DNA of 64,000 nt from Paludibacteraceae bacterium (GTDB lineage Bacteria > Bacteroidota > Bacteroidia > Bacteroidales > Paludibacteraceae), in contig JAGCLD010000034.1 in NCBI GenBank assembly GCA_017647145.1, positions 92,838 through 156,837 on the forward strand, given 5' to 3'. The translations under genes and the position numbers were made by a program. This document shows, one piece after another, positions 1 to 9,449 of the stretch. Numbering within the stretch: the stretch's first letter is position 1; each line of letters begins with the position of its first letter. Below the pieces are notes generated by a model, which was not told the DNA's origin, ran no database searches, and worked only from the letters and a program-made list of their open reading frames with translations.

Positions 1-120
1 TGTTTGCTGGCGCAAAGGGTGTGTGCCTGCGGCAGGGTGTGTCGCGGAGCGAGGTGGAGATCGTTCGTTTCACTCACTGTAGAACGCTGCGCTGGAGGAT
101 GTTCATTGTAGATACATAGA

Positions 121-512
121 CGGACCCCCTCCGCTTCACTTCGTTTTGCTTTGCCCTCCGTCGCAACGAGGACGTTGCTCCCCTCGCTCGGCACGAATTG
201 ACATTTAGTCAATTCTATAAATACCTCGCTACGCCCCCTAACCCAGGGCGACAGTGTGGTTAGTATTTGTGTGAGGGAGTTACGCTAAATTCAACCCAAA
301 TTTCTGCGTTTGCTTAATCGCAATTCTAAATAAGACATACCCCCTCCGTTCCATTCTGCTCCGCTACATTCCACTCGTCCCCCTTGAAGTGGGGACAGTG
401 CTTTTTAGTTAGTTTTTGTATGAGGAAGCCATGCGAATAGATCCTGATCTTACAAGTACCTCGCTACGTCCACTACTCAGGGGGATAGTGTTATTTAGTT
501 GGTTTTGGATTG
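121..512. repeat. Degenerate extragenic repeat, about 2.5 copies
   Basis: There is no gene in the first 494 bases. The stretch holds related blocks. Positions 121-285 and 336-430 both begin near CCCCCTCCG, pass through a CGCTAC segment, reach an AGGGCGACAGTG or TGGGGACAGTG segment and end with TTAGTnnnTTTTGT and GTGAGG or ATGAGG. A third, shorter copy (455-512) runs TACCTCGCTACGTCC to AGGGGGATAGTG and TTATTTAGTTGGTTTT. The copy at 380-395 has a small palindrome, CCCCCTTGAAGTGGGG. Read on the minus strand this resembles the short palindromic extragenic repeats common in Bacteroidota genomes. The last copy runs into the 3' end of the neighbouring hydrolase gene and supplies its stop codon. Positions 1-120 show nothing I can name. 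Confidence 0.6.
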
Positions 513-1277
513 TTTTGTTGTTGGGTGTTGGAGGTGTTGTAGTAGGATATTTCCTATTTTAGGGCTGTGCCAGATGTAAGAGCCGTGATCTTCATTGGGA
601 ATGATGAGTAATTCTCCTTTGGGTATGCTTTCTGCAATGAGTCGGGTGTGTGCTTCGCTGATTAGGTCGTGTTCGCCTGCACATACCAGTACTGGGCATT
701 GAATGGTGCTTAGTTGTTCAATGGTGATGTTTGGTTCGTAGAGCATCATTCGGGTGAGTGGGTTGGTGGTGTCGGCTGTTGCGATAAAGTGTGCATGGAA
801 GTCTTCTTTGAGCCCGTTTGGGTTGAGATTGGCTCCGCAGATGATGAGTTGGGAAGCTGTTCCGGGATGCATGATTTCGAGTTCTAAAGCTATGATTCCT
901 CCATCGCTCCATCCATAGATGATAGGTTTTTGGATGTGTAGTTCGTGGCAGAATTGATAGACGTCTTCAGCCATGTCTTTATAGTGGTATTCGGCGAGGG
1001 GTGGGTTGGCGCCTTGTCCTCTGGAATCGAGTGAGAATACTCTGTATCCGGCTTGGTATAGTTGTGTGTGGAGTGTGTCTAAGTCGTGGTGTGAGCCTCC
1101 GTTTCCGTGTAAAAGGATGATGGGGTGGCCTGTTCCGCTTACTTTATAGAGGATGGATGTGTTGTTGACTGTGATGGTGAGTTCTTGTGCTTGTTGTTTT
1201 TGGGTGCAGGCAGTCAGTGTGAGTAGGCAGATGAGGAGGAAGAAGTGTGTCAGGGTGGTGTAGTGATTTTTTGTCAT
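495..1277 (-). CDS. Alpha/beta-hydrolase fold lipoprotein
   Basis: Predicted 260-residue lipid-anchored hydrolase. The start at 1277 gives a clean lipoprotein signal: a short basic start, a hydrophobic stretch, and the lipobox LTAC with Cys24. The longer frame from 1310 would begin inside an inverted repeat and bury the signal. The alpha/beta-hydrolase signature is complete: an oxyanion-loop HGNGGS, the nucleophile elbow GWSDGG, an acid in AGEHDLI and a late histidine in EDHGSY. Substrate is not evident; the family covers esterases, lipases and C-C hydrolases. It lies downstream of the GH57 gene on the same strand, separated by a hairpin, so it may be its own unit. An envelope location is inferred from the signal. 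Confidence 0.8.
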   Translation of the reverse strand: MTKNHYTTLTHFFLLICLLTLTACTQKQQAQELTITVNNTSILYKVSGTGHPIILLHGNGGSHHDLDTLHTQLYQAGYRVFSLDSRGQGANPPLAEYHYKDMAEDVYQFCHELHIQKPIIYGWSDGGIIALELEIMHPGTASQLIICGANLNPNGLKEDFHAHFIATADTTNPLTRMMLYEPNITIEQLSTIQCPVLVCAGEHDLISEAHTRLIAESIPKGELLIIPNEDHGSYIWHSPKIGNILLQHLQHPTTKQSKTN

Positions 1278-1296
1278 GGATGTTTTTAGTGTGAAT

Positions 1297-1333
1297 AAGG
1301 GCTGTAGCAAATGTGATGTTTGTTACAGCCCTT
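1297..1333 (-). terminator. 15-bp inverted repeat between GH57 and hydrolase genes
   Basis: AAGGGCTGTAGCAAA at 1297-1311 pairs with TTTGTTACAGCCCTT at 1319-1333 around a 7-base loop, with one G-U pair. It follows the GH57 stop by about 20 bases and lies just before the lipoprotein start. On the minus strand no clear T-run follows, so it is either a weak terminator, an mRNA stabiliser or an operator. It decides against starting the hydrolase at 1310. Confidence 0.55.
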
Positions 1334-1355
1334 TGTTGTGTTTAGTTGATTTGTT

Positions 1356-2648
1356 TTATTTCTTTTCTTTTTTTTCTTTTCGAGCTCGTGTTGCTTTGAG
1401 TTCTTTTTCCAAGCGTTCTATTTCTTTTTCTTGGTTGTTGATGGTTTTCAGCAACTCGTTGAGTTCTTCATTGTCAATGGTTGTTGGGTATTGTTCGTCA
1501 ACGCGTTGGAGGAAGTCGGCCAAAATGTTCATGTAGTTCATGAAAGCTTCGTATGGTGAGTCATAATTGGTGTCGAATGCATCAGTGTGACTCATGTATC
1601 TGAAGTGGTCAGCGCTTTGTAGGATTGTCCAATCGTGTTGTAATGATTTGTCGGAGCACAAGCGTACTCGTTCGGCAACAGCATATAATTTTTGGAGTGC
1701 TTCTTGTTGCAGGTCATTTCCAACCCATGCTGTGGTGTTTTTTGTTTCTCCTGACCATGAGATTGGTGTGGGTGCTGTGAGCATGTCTGCGCTTGCGAGT
1801 TTTTTGCCAGCTTCTTTTGGTAGTATGAATCCCATTTCTTGTTCCATGGCGTAGTAGGGCAATGCTTTGAGGAATTCAAATATGCCTGTGTAAGCTTGTT
1901 GTCTCATTCCGAATGTTTCGTATCCCATCCATAGGTTTACGATGGGTTCTTCTGCCGGTATGTTTTTAATCCATTCAATGAATTTTTCTGCGTTGAGTGG
2001 GTAGTTTTCCCATGTGTGGTCGTTGAATCGGAATGAAAGGTCATCGCTTAATTTTGGATTGCGTACCAGGAGTTTGAGTTTTGAGTGGCTGATGTGATTG
2101 TAGAGGTAGTTAGGACTCTTCCATCCCAGTACATTTTTAGCTCCAGGTATCATCATGGTGCGATAGCCTAATTGGTATGCTTTTTCTCCGATTTCATCGG
2201 AATATATCAGTTCTGAGTTGCACAGAGTGGTGGGCTTTACTCCGAATAGTTGTTCTATTTTTGCAGCATGTTCTTTGAGTTGTCCTTCCCATTCGTTTTC
2301 GTCCATCAATGATGCCAAACTATGTGAGTAGGGTTCTGCTACAAATTCCACGCATCCGGTTTCGGCTAAGTCTTTAAAAGAATCAATTACTTCCGGTGAG
2401 TATTGTTCTAACAGTTCCAGTGTAACTCCAGAAACAGCGATGGCGCATTTGAATTTACCATTAGAGCTTCTAATCATTTCTAAGAGTGTGCAGTTGGTAG
2501 GCAAGTAAGACAATGTTGCCAAAGAGCGAATCTTGCTTTCTGTTTGGAAGTCATCGTAGTAGTAATGGTCTTGACCAATTTCAAAGAAACGATAACGTTT
2601 GAGTCGATAAGGGGCGTGCAACTGTAGGCACATGCAAATATTTCTCAT
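1356..2648 (-). CDS. Glycoside hydrolase family 57 (alpha-amylase-like)
   Basis: A 430-residue GH57 protein, a family of retaining alpha-glucan hydrolases and transferases. Visible landmarks are the N-terminal LHAPYRL (family HQP region), CVEFVAEPYSHS near residue 99, CNSELIYSDEIG with the likely nucleophile Glu146, and WMGYETFG near residue 240. In this last region the family usually has Asp before the aromatic residue as acid/base; here Gly242 occupies that place, so activity may be altered. The C-terminus (about 395-430) is a charged coiled coil. It is the third gene of the glycogen operon, 63 bases behind the glycosyltransferase. No signal peptide, so it should act on cytoplasmic glycogen. 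Family assignment is firm; catalytic competence is uncertain. Confidence 0.88.
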   Translation of the reverse strand: MRNICMCLQLHAPYRLKRYRFFEIGQDHYYYDDFQTESKIRSLATLSYLPTNCTLLEMIRSSNGKFKCAIAVSGVTLELLEQYSPEVIDSFKDLAETGCVEFVAEPYSHSLASLMDENEWEGQLKEHAAKIEQLFGVKPTTLCNSELIYSDEIGEKAYQLGYRTMMIPGAKNVLGWKSPNYLYNHISHSKLKLLVRNPKLSDDLSFRFNDHTWENYPLNAEKFIEWIKNIPAEEPIVNLWMGYETFGMRQQAYTGIFEFLKALPYYAMEQEMGFILPKEAGKKLASADMLTAPTPISWSGETKNTTAWVGNDLQQEALQKLYAVAERVRLCSDKSLQHDWTILQSADHFRYMSHTDAFDTNYDSPYEAFMNYMNILADFLQRVDEQYPTTIDNEELNELLKTINNQEKEIERLEKELKATRARKEKKEKK

Positions 2649-2711
2649 ATTGTATAGATAGATATTTTTGTTTCTAATTAGCGTTGTTTGTAGTGTTGAG
2701 GTGCTTTGGTG

Positions 2712-3971
2712 TTAATAGCGATTGATAACTTGGTTGTAGATGTTGCGTACTTTTAGTCCGGCGTCGTACCAACGTATGTTGTTTACCTCGTGTTGTCCTA
2801 ATTCGCGCAGACTCTTGTACATGGCGGGGTATTTTACGATGGCGTAAATGGCGTCGGCCATTGCATCTATGTCCCAATAGTCGGTTTTTATGGCGTGTGA
2901 GAGGATTTCTGCACATCCTGATTGGTAGGATATGATTGAAGGTGTTCCGACTTGCATTGCTTCTAATGGTGATATTCCAAATGGTTCGGAAACGGATGGC
3001 ATGATGTATACATCGCTTTCAGCCAGCATTTCTTGTACTTGTCGTCCGCGTAGGAATCCTGTGAAGTGGAATTTGTCGGCAATGCCTTTTGCTGCGGCAA
3101 GGTGAATCATTTGGTTCATCATGTCTCCACTTCCAGCCATAACAAAGCGCACTCCATCTGTTTTTTGCAGCACTCGTGCGGCGGCTTCTACAAAATATTC
3201 CGGTCCTTTTTGCATGGTGATACGTCCAAGGAAAGTCACTACTTTGTCTTTACGAGGTGTTTTGGTGAAAGATTGTACGTCTTGTAATGGTTCTACGGCA
3301 TTGTGTACTGTGGTGACTTTTGCCGGGTCGATGTGGTATTTTTCTATTACAGTGTTGCGTGTGAGGTTGCTCACTGTGATGATGTGGTCAGCTTCCTCCA
3401 TACCTCTTTTTTCGATGCTGTACACTGTGGGGTTTACATTTCCTCTGGAGCGGTCGAAGTCGGTAGCATGTACGTGTATTACCAGTGGTTTTCCTGATAT
3501 TTGTTTTGCAAACACTCCGGCAGGGTAAGTGAGCCAATCGTGTGAATGTATGATGTCAAAGTCAAGCTGGTGAGCTAATACACTTGCCACTGCTTCGTAG
3601 TTGCCAATTTCTTCGATGAGATTGTCGGGGTATCTTCCGGAAAAATCCACACATCCTAATTCGTTGGTACCAATGCGTCGGAAGTCGTATTTGATTCCGT
3701 CTCTGAGTCGGTAGTATTCATCGGGGTGCATGAATTGTCCGAGTCGTTCTTGTACGTGGTGCCAGTCGCAGTCTTTCCATACGATGGGTACATTGCATGC
3801 TCCAATGATTCGCAGAAAAGACTGGTCTTCGTCTCCCCATGGTTTTGGGATAACAAATGTTATCTCCATGTCTTCTTGTTGTGCCATGCCTCTTGTTAGT
3901 CCGAAGCTTGCTGTTCCCAATCCTCCTAATATGTGGGGTGGGAACTCCCAACCAAACATTAATGCTTTCAT
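2712..3971 (-). CDS. Glycosyltransferase, glycogen-synthase-like (GT4/GT5 type)
   Basis: A 419-residue GT-B fold glycosyltransferase. The N-terminus has FGWEFPPHILGGLGTAS, the nucleotide-sugar glycine loop region typical of starch and glycogen synthases. The C-terminal half has FLGRITMQKGPEYF and the EPFGISPLEAMQVGTPS segment containing the E-x7-E motif of retaining GT-B enzymes. Placed 12 bases after the GH133 debranching enzyme and before GH57, it is best read as the chain-elongating enzyme of this glycogen operon, adding glucosyl units from a nucleotide sugar. Bacteroidota members of this branch are usually annotated as glycogen synthase or GT4; the donor (ADP- or UDP-glucose) cannot be read from sequence. 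Confidence 0.88.
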   Translation of the reverse strand: MKALMFGWEFPPHILGGLGTASFGLTRGMAQQEDMEITFVIPKPWGDEDQSFLRIIGACNVPIVWKDCDWHHVQERLGQFMHPDEYYRLRDGIKYDFRRIGTNELGCVDFSGRYPDNLIEEIGNYEAVASVLAHQLDFDIIHSHDWLTYPAGVFAKQISGKPLVIHVHATDFDRSRGNVNPTVYSIEKRGMEEADHIITVSNLTRNTVIEKYHIDPAKVTTVHNAVEPLQDVQSFTKTPRKDKVVTFLGRITMQKGPEYFVEAAARVLQKTDGVRFVMAGSGDMMNQMIHLAAAKGIADKFHFTGFLRGRQVQEMLAESDVYIMPSVSEPFGISPLEAMQVGTPSIISYQSGCAEILSHAIKTDYWDIDAMADAIYAIVKYPAMYKSLRELGQHEVNNIRWYDAGLKVRNIYNQVINRY

Positions 3972-3983
3972 GTGTATATTAGC

Positions 3984-5918
3984 CTATAAGATTTCTTCCG
4001 ATTCTTTAATCATTTCAATAATAGCAGCCACGCTTTGTGCGAACGACATGCCTCCGTGTCCTCTGAATGGTGGATTACCATCGTAGAGTTCGTTAAGACT
4101 TCCGATGCATAGTTCGCTCATTTCAGCCTCAAATCCTAACAACATTCTGTTGACAAAGGATTGTCCGCTTCGTTGGTATATTTTCAAATATGCAGTTGCA
4201 TATGCTCCCATTGTGCTAGGCCACACAGGTCCGTTGTGATAGTTTCTGTCGCGTTCTAATTGTCCTCCGATGTATTCCGGACGATAGTATCCGCTTTTAG
4301 GGCTGAGTGTTCGTAGTCCTTTAGGTGTGAGCAGTTCTTTGGTGCATATATCCACAATGGCTTTTTGTTGTTGTTTGCCGAGTGGGGAATAGGGTAGTGA
4401 AACTGCGTAAATCATGTTGGGGCGCACCTCTTTGTCTTGGTAATTATCTGTGACGTAGTCGTAGAGGTAGAGTCCATTCCAGAAGGTGTTGTTGAACGAT
4501 TCACGTGTGATTTCTGCTTGATAATCCAATAAATCAGCTGCGTGTTCTTTGCCATTTGCACGTGTGATGCTTGCGGTGAATCTTAGTGCATTGTACCACA
4601 AAGCATTGATTTCCACTACATAACCAGTTCGAGGAGTGATGGGGCGATTGTTTTCTACCGCATTCATCCATGTGGCAGGAGTTTCTGTTCCATCTACATA
4701 GAGCAGTCCGTTGTTTTGTAGGATGATGCGTGGGTGTTGTTGTTTTCGAATGAAACTGATGATGTCTTGTGCCAAATCGCCATATTGTTGGGCAGTCTGA
4801 TTGAAATCGTGATACTTGGCATACATTTGCAGTGCGCGAATAAACCACAATAGAGCATCCGGTGCGTCAAGGTCTTTGAGTTCATTTTGCTGATGTTTTC
4901 CTTCCATGAAATTGCGGATTTCAGTAACGGCTGTGTTGTCAACAATCAGTTTCCAATAGTCTTCACGGTCGGATAAGAATGTGCATGCCGGTAGTGCCAT
5001 AAATTCGTCTCTTGCTACGGCCTTAAACCATGGATAGCCTGCAATCAGGTGGCATTTCTCACCATTACGTTTGTAGAATTGTTGCGCGGAGTTTTTTAGG
5101 CAAGCGAACATGTCAACTCTTGCGTGTCGTCTTTCTAATTCTTTGTCCCATAGTGACTTCAGACTACGTGTTTTTACCTCAGTGATACCAGCAGAGAAGA
5201 TGATTTCTTCCCCTTTCTTAATTGGCATTTCAAAATAGCCGGGTACAAGTTGATCTTCTTTATATTCAAATCCTCGTTCTTGTTCTTTGTAGTATTCTAT
5301 ATCTTTGTACCAATTCGGAGTGTGTTCATATACATTCTTTTTAGAGAATTGCATGTGTAATTGTGGGAATTGAGGATATAGTCGCATTGCAACGCCGTTT
5401 TCCACTTGTTCATAGTTTGTGTCAGCAGAATCGTTGGCATGGGTGAGTTCGTTTACACTGCGGAATGCTAAGAACGGACGGAAGCGGATAGTGGTGGGTG
5501 AGTGTGCTTCAATGAGTTTGTAGCGAATCAGCACTCGGGGTTCAAAGGATACAAGCATACGCTCTTTTGACAATACGACTCCACCGACTCTATAGATGGT
5601 GCGTGATACTACTTCGCAGTCGAATTGGCGAATGTATTTATGTCCGTTTGGATTATATTGGTTGTTGTATTTGTGAATACCCAAATTAAATTCAGCCCCG
5701 TGTTGAATTACGGTTTCATCTAAAGATGATAATAATACATAATTGTCTTCTCCCAGTTCAGGTATAGGCAATACCAATTGTCCGTGATATTTGCGTGTGT
5801 TGCAATCAATGAGTGTGGTGCTATTGTAGGCACCGGCACGGTTTGTGCGAATCATTTCTTTTGTTAACGAACGTTCCAAGTTGGTTAACAGAGATTTGTC
5901 AAAATTCAGGTAGCTCAT
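3984..5918 (-). CDS. Amylo-alpha-1,6-glucosidase (GH133 glycogen debranching enzyme)
   Basis: A 644-residue cytoplasmic protein with the two-part architecture of bacterial GH133 debranching enzymes: an N-terminal beta-rich domain (about 1-260; it opens with RTNRAGAYNSTTLIDCNTRKYHG) and a C-terminal (alpha/alpha)6 domain with AGYPWFKAVARDEFMALP, a long helical region, and RNYHNGPVWPSTMG near the end. It removes alpha-1,6 branch stubs from glycogen. It is the first gene of the leftward operon with the glycosyltransferase and GH57, so synthesis and breakdown enzymes are made together. I saw no good TAnnTTTG box in the 150 bases upstream. Length is normal for the family. Confidence 0.9.
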   Translation of the reverse strand: MSYLNFDKSLLTNLERSLTKEMIRTNRAGAYNSTTLIDCNTRKYHGQLVLPIPELGEDNYVLLSSLDETVIQHGAEFNLGIHKYNNQYNPNGHKYIRQFDCEVVSRTIYRVGGVVLSKERMLVSFEPRVLIRYKLIEAHSPTTIRFRPFLAFRSVNELTHANDSADTNYEQVENGVAMRLYPQFPQLHMQFSKKNVYEHTPNWYKDIEYYKEQERGFEYKEDQLVPGYFEMPIKKGEEIIFSAGITEVKTRSLKSLWDKELERRHARVDMFACLKNSAQQFYKRNGEKCHLIAGYPWFKAVARDEFMALPACTFLSDREDYWKLIVDNTAVTEIRNFMEGKHQQNELKDLDAPDALLWFIRALQMYAKYHDFNQTAQQYGDLAQDIISFIRKQQHPRIILQNNGLLYVDGTETPATWMNAVENNRPITPRTGYVVEINALWYNALRFTASITRANGKEHAADLLDYQAEITRESFNNTFWNGLYLYDYVTDNYQDKEVRPNMIYAVSLPYSPLGKQQQKAIVDICTKELLTPKGLRTLSPKSGYYRPEYIGGQLERDRNYHNGPVWPSTMGAYATAYLKIYQRSGQSFVNRMLLGFEAEMSELCIGSLNELYDGNPPFRGHGGMSFAQSVAAIIEMIKESEEIL

Positions 5919-6066
5919 ATATGTCTGTTGATATACTTAAGGTTATCGCTATTGTCTGTGCTCCAATGCAATGTGTTAGAAAAACGCTGCAAGTTACTCT
6001 GTTTTTGTGAATAAAGCAAACAAAAAGCGAATTAAATTTATTTTGTTTGTGTTTTTGCAGTTAAAT

Positions 6067-6089
6067 CCCCATCAGATGTCTGATGTGGG
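6067..6089 (-). terminator. Hairpin after the xylose operon
   Basis: ATCAG and CTGAT arms with flanking CCC and GGG form a short hairpin about 30 bases past the GNAT stop. On the minus strand it is followed by ATTTAA rather than a strong T-run. It probably ends the xyl-GNAT transcript before the glycogen operon. Confidence 0.45.
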
Positions 6090-6119
6090 TGTTAATTGTT
6101 CACGATTTTGCATGTTTGA

Positions 6120-6608
6120 CTATAATAGTCGTTGATAGGCAATTCGTGGCGAATGATTACGTGTGTAGATGATTCCGCAACGCCGAAAACCATGCTTATC
6201 TATCAGGTGTTGCATGATGAGGTTGTCCTGATGTGTGTCAATGCGTAGATTGTTCCAATGTAGGTCACACCAGTTGATGATGTGTGTAAATATTCCTTTT
6301 TGTGAGCCATCCGATGCAATTCTGTGGAGGGTGGTGTAGGGTAGTGTGTTGTCTATCCATTCTCCGTCTTCAATGTGGGAGTATGTATTGTCTATTCCGG
6401 TAATAGCCGCAAATGCCCCCACTATTTTGTTTTTAGAAATCATCACCCAGCAATGTTTCGATGTAATGTCAGATTGTATCAGAGATAAAGAAGGGTAATC
6501 CTTTCCCCATTGAGAAGGATTACCCGATGAAATCATGTAATTTTGTGCAACATCATATAACCTTTCCAAGTGGTCAATGTCTTCATGAGTTGCTAAACGA
6601 ATCAGCAT
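6120..6608 (-). CDS. GNAT family N-acetyltransferase
   Basis: A 162-residue acetyltransferase of the GNAT fold. It begins MLIRLATHEDIDHLERLYD, the typical beta1-alpha1 start, and has the acetyl-CoA region around IASDGSQKGIFTHIINW and a final FRRCGIIY strand. Only one base separates its start from the xylE stop, so translation is probably coupled and it is the fourth gene of the xylose operon. The substrate is unknown. Enzymes of this type in Bacteroidota can modify small molecules or proteins; nothing in the sequence links it directly to xylose. Confidence 0.8.
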   Translation of the reverse strand: MLIRLATHEDIDHLERLYDVAQNYMISSGNPSQWGKDYPSLSLIQSDITSKHCWVMISKNKIVGAFAAITGIDNTYSHIEDGEWIDNTLPYTTLHRIASDGSQKGIFTHIINWCDLHWNNLRIDTHQDNLIMQHLIDKHGFRRCGIIYTRNHSPRIAYQRLL

Positions 6609-6609
6609 T

Positions 6610-8085
6610 TTATTTGCTTCTTTTGCCCCATAATTGGTTCATTTCTTCCAGAGTTTTATTTTTAGTTTCTGGTACAAGTTTCCATACGAAAACAGCCGCA
6701 ATGATGCATATAGCTCCATAGAGCGCATACACAAATATGTGGCCAAATTCAGTACCACCCTCTCCAATTTTAATATTGTAGAGAGGTATGAATGTAGAAG
6801 AGACAATGAAGTTGAATATCCATTGAAATGCAACCGCTACCGCTACAGCCGCACCTCTGATTGTGTTGGGGAATATTTCCGATATAAGAACCCAGCAAAT
6901 AGGTCCCCATGACCACATAAATGAGGCGCTATAGACCATAATACTTACAACAGGGATAATAGGCGGGAGTGTGCATAAATTGGAAAGTGCAACTCCAAAT
7001 GCTCCGATAGCCATTCCGATAGATCCACTGATTAGTAATGGTTTTCTTCCTAATTTTTCTACGGTGAAAACGGCAACCAATGTGAAAGTGATATTTACGA
7101 CACCCATGATTACAGTTTGCACCATAGGGTTGCCCATGTTCATGCTTTCAAAGATTCGCGGTGCAAAATACAATACGGCGTTAATGCCCACTGTTTGTTG
7201 GAATACGCTCAACATAATACCGACGAAAATTACCAGTATGCCATAGGTGAATAATCGTTCTTTTTTCTCTTGAATGGTGTCTTTGATTTCTGCTAATATA
7301 GCTTGTGCGCGATCTGAACCATTGATGCGACTGAGTACGTGTAGCGCTTGTGCATCTTTAGAACACATGGCTAAATAGCGTGGAGATTCCGGGATAAAAA
7401 GTACCAATATGGTGAATAAACCAGCAGGGAATGCTTCGCTGACAAACATTAAGCGCCAGCCGGTTTCAGTACTCCATAATGATTCTTGTGGGTTGATGAC
7501 CTGGTTTACCCCATCCACCAATTCAATGACAGGATTGATGTGGCTGCCCAATATTAAAAAGTTGACAAAGTACACTACTAATTGTCCGAATACGATGGCA
7601 AATTGATTCCATGAAACCAACGTACCCCTTAAATTACTCGGTGCGATTTCAGCTATGTACATAGGACAAACTGCAGAAGCCAATCCAACACCTATACCCC
7701 CTAAAATGCGATAACAATTAAACGCAATCAATAAAGAGAAACTTGCATCTCCCTTTGTGAAGAATAGAAATTCCGGATAATAGGACCCTAATGCAGATAG
7801 AAAAAACAAAACACCTGCGGTGAAAAGGGACTTTTTTCTTCCTAAGTAAGAAGCAAATAGTCCGGATAGTGCGCTACCTATTACGCATCCAATCAGTGCG
7901 CTACTGCATGTGATTCCATGAATGGCATCTGTGTATATAAAGTCCTTTGCATTCATGAAGAAAGCTTGCAGTCCTTTTTCAGCACCGGATATTACGGCAG
8001 TGTCATAGCCAAAAAGCAAACCACCTATTACCGCGACTAATACGGTGGAAAATAAATAAATTTTGCTAGCTTGTGAAGTTGTCAT
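6610..8085 (-). CDS. xylE: MFS sugar:proton symporter, D-xylose transporter type
   Basis: A 491-residue major facilitator of the sugar porter family with about 12 membrane segments. Diagnostic motifs are all present: GGLLFGYDTAVISG at the N-terminus, GRKKSLF and GRKPLL after helices 2 and 8, PESPRYL after helix 6, QQTVGINAVLYF in helix 7, and VPETKNKTLEE at the C-terminus. It brings xylose (or a related sugar) into the cytoplasm using an ion gradient. It lies 10 bases after xylA, which supports xylose as substrate. Between the first helices of the N-terminal half there is a long loop (about residues 180-205), as in other Bacteroidota XylE proteins. Confidence 0.93.
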   Translation of the reverse strand: MTTSQASKIYLFSTVLVAVIGGLLFGYDTAVISGAEKGLQAFFMNAKDFIYTDAIHGITCSSALIGCVIGSALSGLFASYLGRKKSLFTAGVLFFLSALGSYYPEFLFFTKGDASFSLLIAFNCYRILGGIGVGLASAVCPMYIAEIAPSNLRGTLVSWNQFAIVFGQLVVYFVNFLILGSHINPVIELVDGVNQVINPQESLWSTETGWRLMFVSEAFPAGLFTILVLFIPESPRYLAMCSKDAQALHVLSRINGSDRAQAILAEIKDTIQEKKERLFTYGILVIFVGIMLSVFQQTVGINAVLYFAPRIFESMNMGNPMVQTVIMGVVNITFTLVAVFTVEKLGRKPLLISGSIGMAIGAFGVALSNLCTLPPIIPVVSIMVYSASFMWSWGPICWVLISEIFPNTIRGAAVAVAVAFQWIFNFIVSSTFIPLYNIKIGEGGTEFGHIFVYALYGAICIIAAVFVWKLVPETKNKTLEEMNQLWGKRSK

Positions 8086-8095
8086 AACCTTGTTT

Positions 8096-9409
8096 TTAAC
8101 AATACATATTTAGGATTGCTTCGTAGAGTTCTTGCTTACCGCTGGTTTGCTTGGGTTCTCCTACTTTTTTACCGTAGTCATATAGTTGTTCAAGCGTGAG
8201 TTTTCCCTCTTCAAACTCTCTACCAATGCCCTTATCAAACGAAGCATATCTGTCGGCTAACATTTGCTTGTAAGGCGATTCTTCCAGGAGTTGTGCTGCA
8301 CTTTCTAATGCGCGTGCCATAGCATCCATTCCAGCAATATGAGCAATGAATATGTCTTCTAGGTCAGTGGAATTGCGACGTGTTTTTGCGTCAAAGTTTG
8401 TACCACCATTTCCGAATCCACCATTTCGTATGATGTGTATCATGGCTTGCGTGAGTTCGTAAGTGTCAATGGGGAATTGGTCGGTGTCCCAACCATTCTG
8501 ATAATCTCCGCGGTTTGCGTCAATAGAGCCGAGCATGTTATTGTCCACAGCAACAGCCAATTCATGTTCAAATGTGTGTCCAGCCAATGTAGCGTGATTA
8601 ACTTCGATATTAACTTTGAAATCTTGCTCTAAATTGTGAGCTTTCAAGAATCCAATGACCGTTTCAGTATCCACGTCGTATTGATGTTTGGTTGGTTCCA
8701 TCGGTTTAGGTTCAATGAGGAAGGTGCCTGTGAAGCCTTTGCTACGTGCATAATCGCGTGCCATGGTGAGCATTTGCGCCAAGTGTTCTTTTTCTCTCTT
8801 TTGGTCTGTGTTGAGTAAGCTCATATAGCCTTCTCGTCCTCCCCAGAAAACGTAGTTAGTACCGCCCAATTCAATGGTAGCATCGATGGCGTTTTTGATT
8901 TGTACAGCAGCTCTGGCAACTACGTCAAAGTCGGGGTTAGTAGCCGCGCCATTCATGTAGCGTTTGTGTCCAAATACATTAGCAGTTCCCCATAAGAGTT
9001 TAATTCCGGTTTCTTCCTGTTTTTGTTTGGCATATGCAACGATTTCCTTTAAGTTGGCTTCGTATTCTTCGATGCAGTTGCCTTCCTCAATTAAATCAAC
9101 ATCATGGAAACAGTAGTATTCGATGCCCATTTTCTGCATGAATTCAAATCCTGCATCCATTTTATTTTTTGCTCTTTCGAGTGGAGAAGTACCTTCGTTC
9201 CACGGAAACGATTTTGTGCTGCCTCCAAATTGGTCGCCTCCTTCAGCGCACAATGTGTGCCACCATGCCATGGAGAATTTGAGCCAGTCTTTCATTTTTT
9301 TACCCAAGATTAGTTTGTCGGCATCATAGTAGCGGAATGCCATGGGGTTTCTACTCTCTTTACCTTCAAATTGAATTTTGTTGATTCCAACGAAATATTC
9401 TCTATTCAT
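8096..9409 (-). CDS. xylA: Xylose isomerase
   Basis: A 437-residue class II xylose isomerase, converting D-xylose to D-xylulose in the cytoplasm. The TIM-barrel metal and substrate motifs are clear: [13 protein letters not shown] (catalytic His), [26 protein letters not shown], and [19 protein letters not shown], with a metal-binding [19 protein letters not shown] segment after it. Length is normal. It is the second gene of the operon, 40 bases after xylB. Anaerobic gut Bacteroidota isomerases of this type are highly conserved, which fits the excellent motif agreement. Confidence 0.97.
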   Translation of the reverse strand: MNREYFVGINKIQFEGKESRNPMAFRYYDADKLILGKKMKDWLKFSMAWWHTLCAEGGDQFGGSTKSFPWNEGTSPLERAKNKMDAGFEFMQKMGIEYYCFHDVDLIEEGNCIEEYEANLKEIVAYAKQKQEETGIKLLWGTANVFGHKRYMNGAATNPDFDVVARAAVQIKNAIDATIELGGTNYVFWGGREGYMSLLNTDQKREKEHLAQMLTMARDYARSKGFTGTFLIEPKPMEPTKHQYDVDTETVIGFLKAHNLEQDFKVNIEVNHATLAGHTFEHELAVAVDNNMLGSIDANRGDYQNGWDTDQFPIDTYELTQAMIHIIRNGGFGNGGTNFDAKTRRNSTDLEDIFIAHIAGMDAMARALESAAQLLEESPYKQMLADRYASFDKGIGREFEEGKLTLEQLYDYGKKVGEPKQTSGKQELYEAILNMYC

Positions 9410-9449
9410 AATCTATCATTTAGTAAGTTGTTGTTATTAGGAGTTTTCA

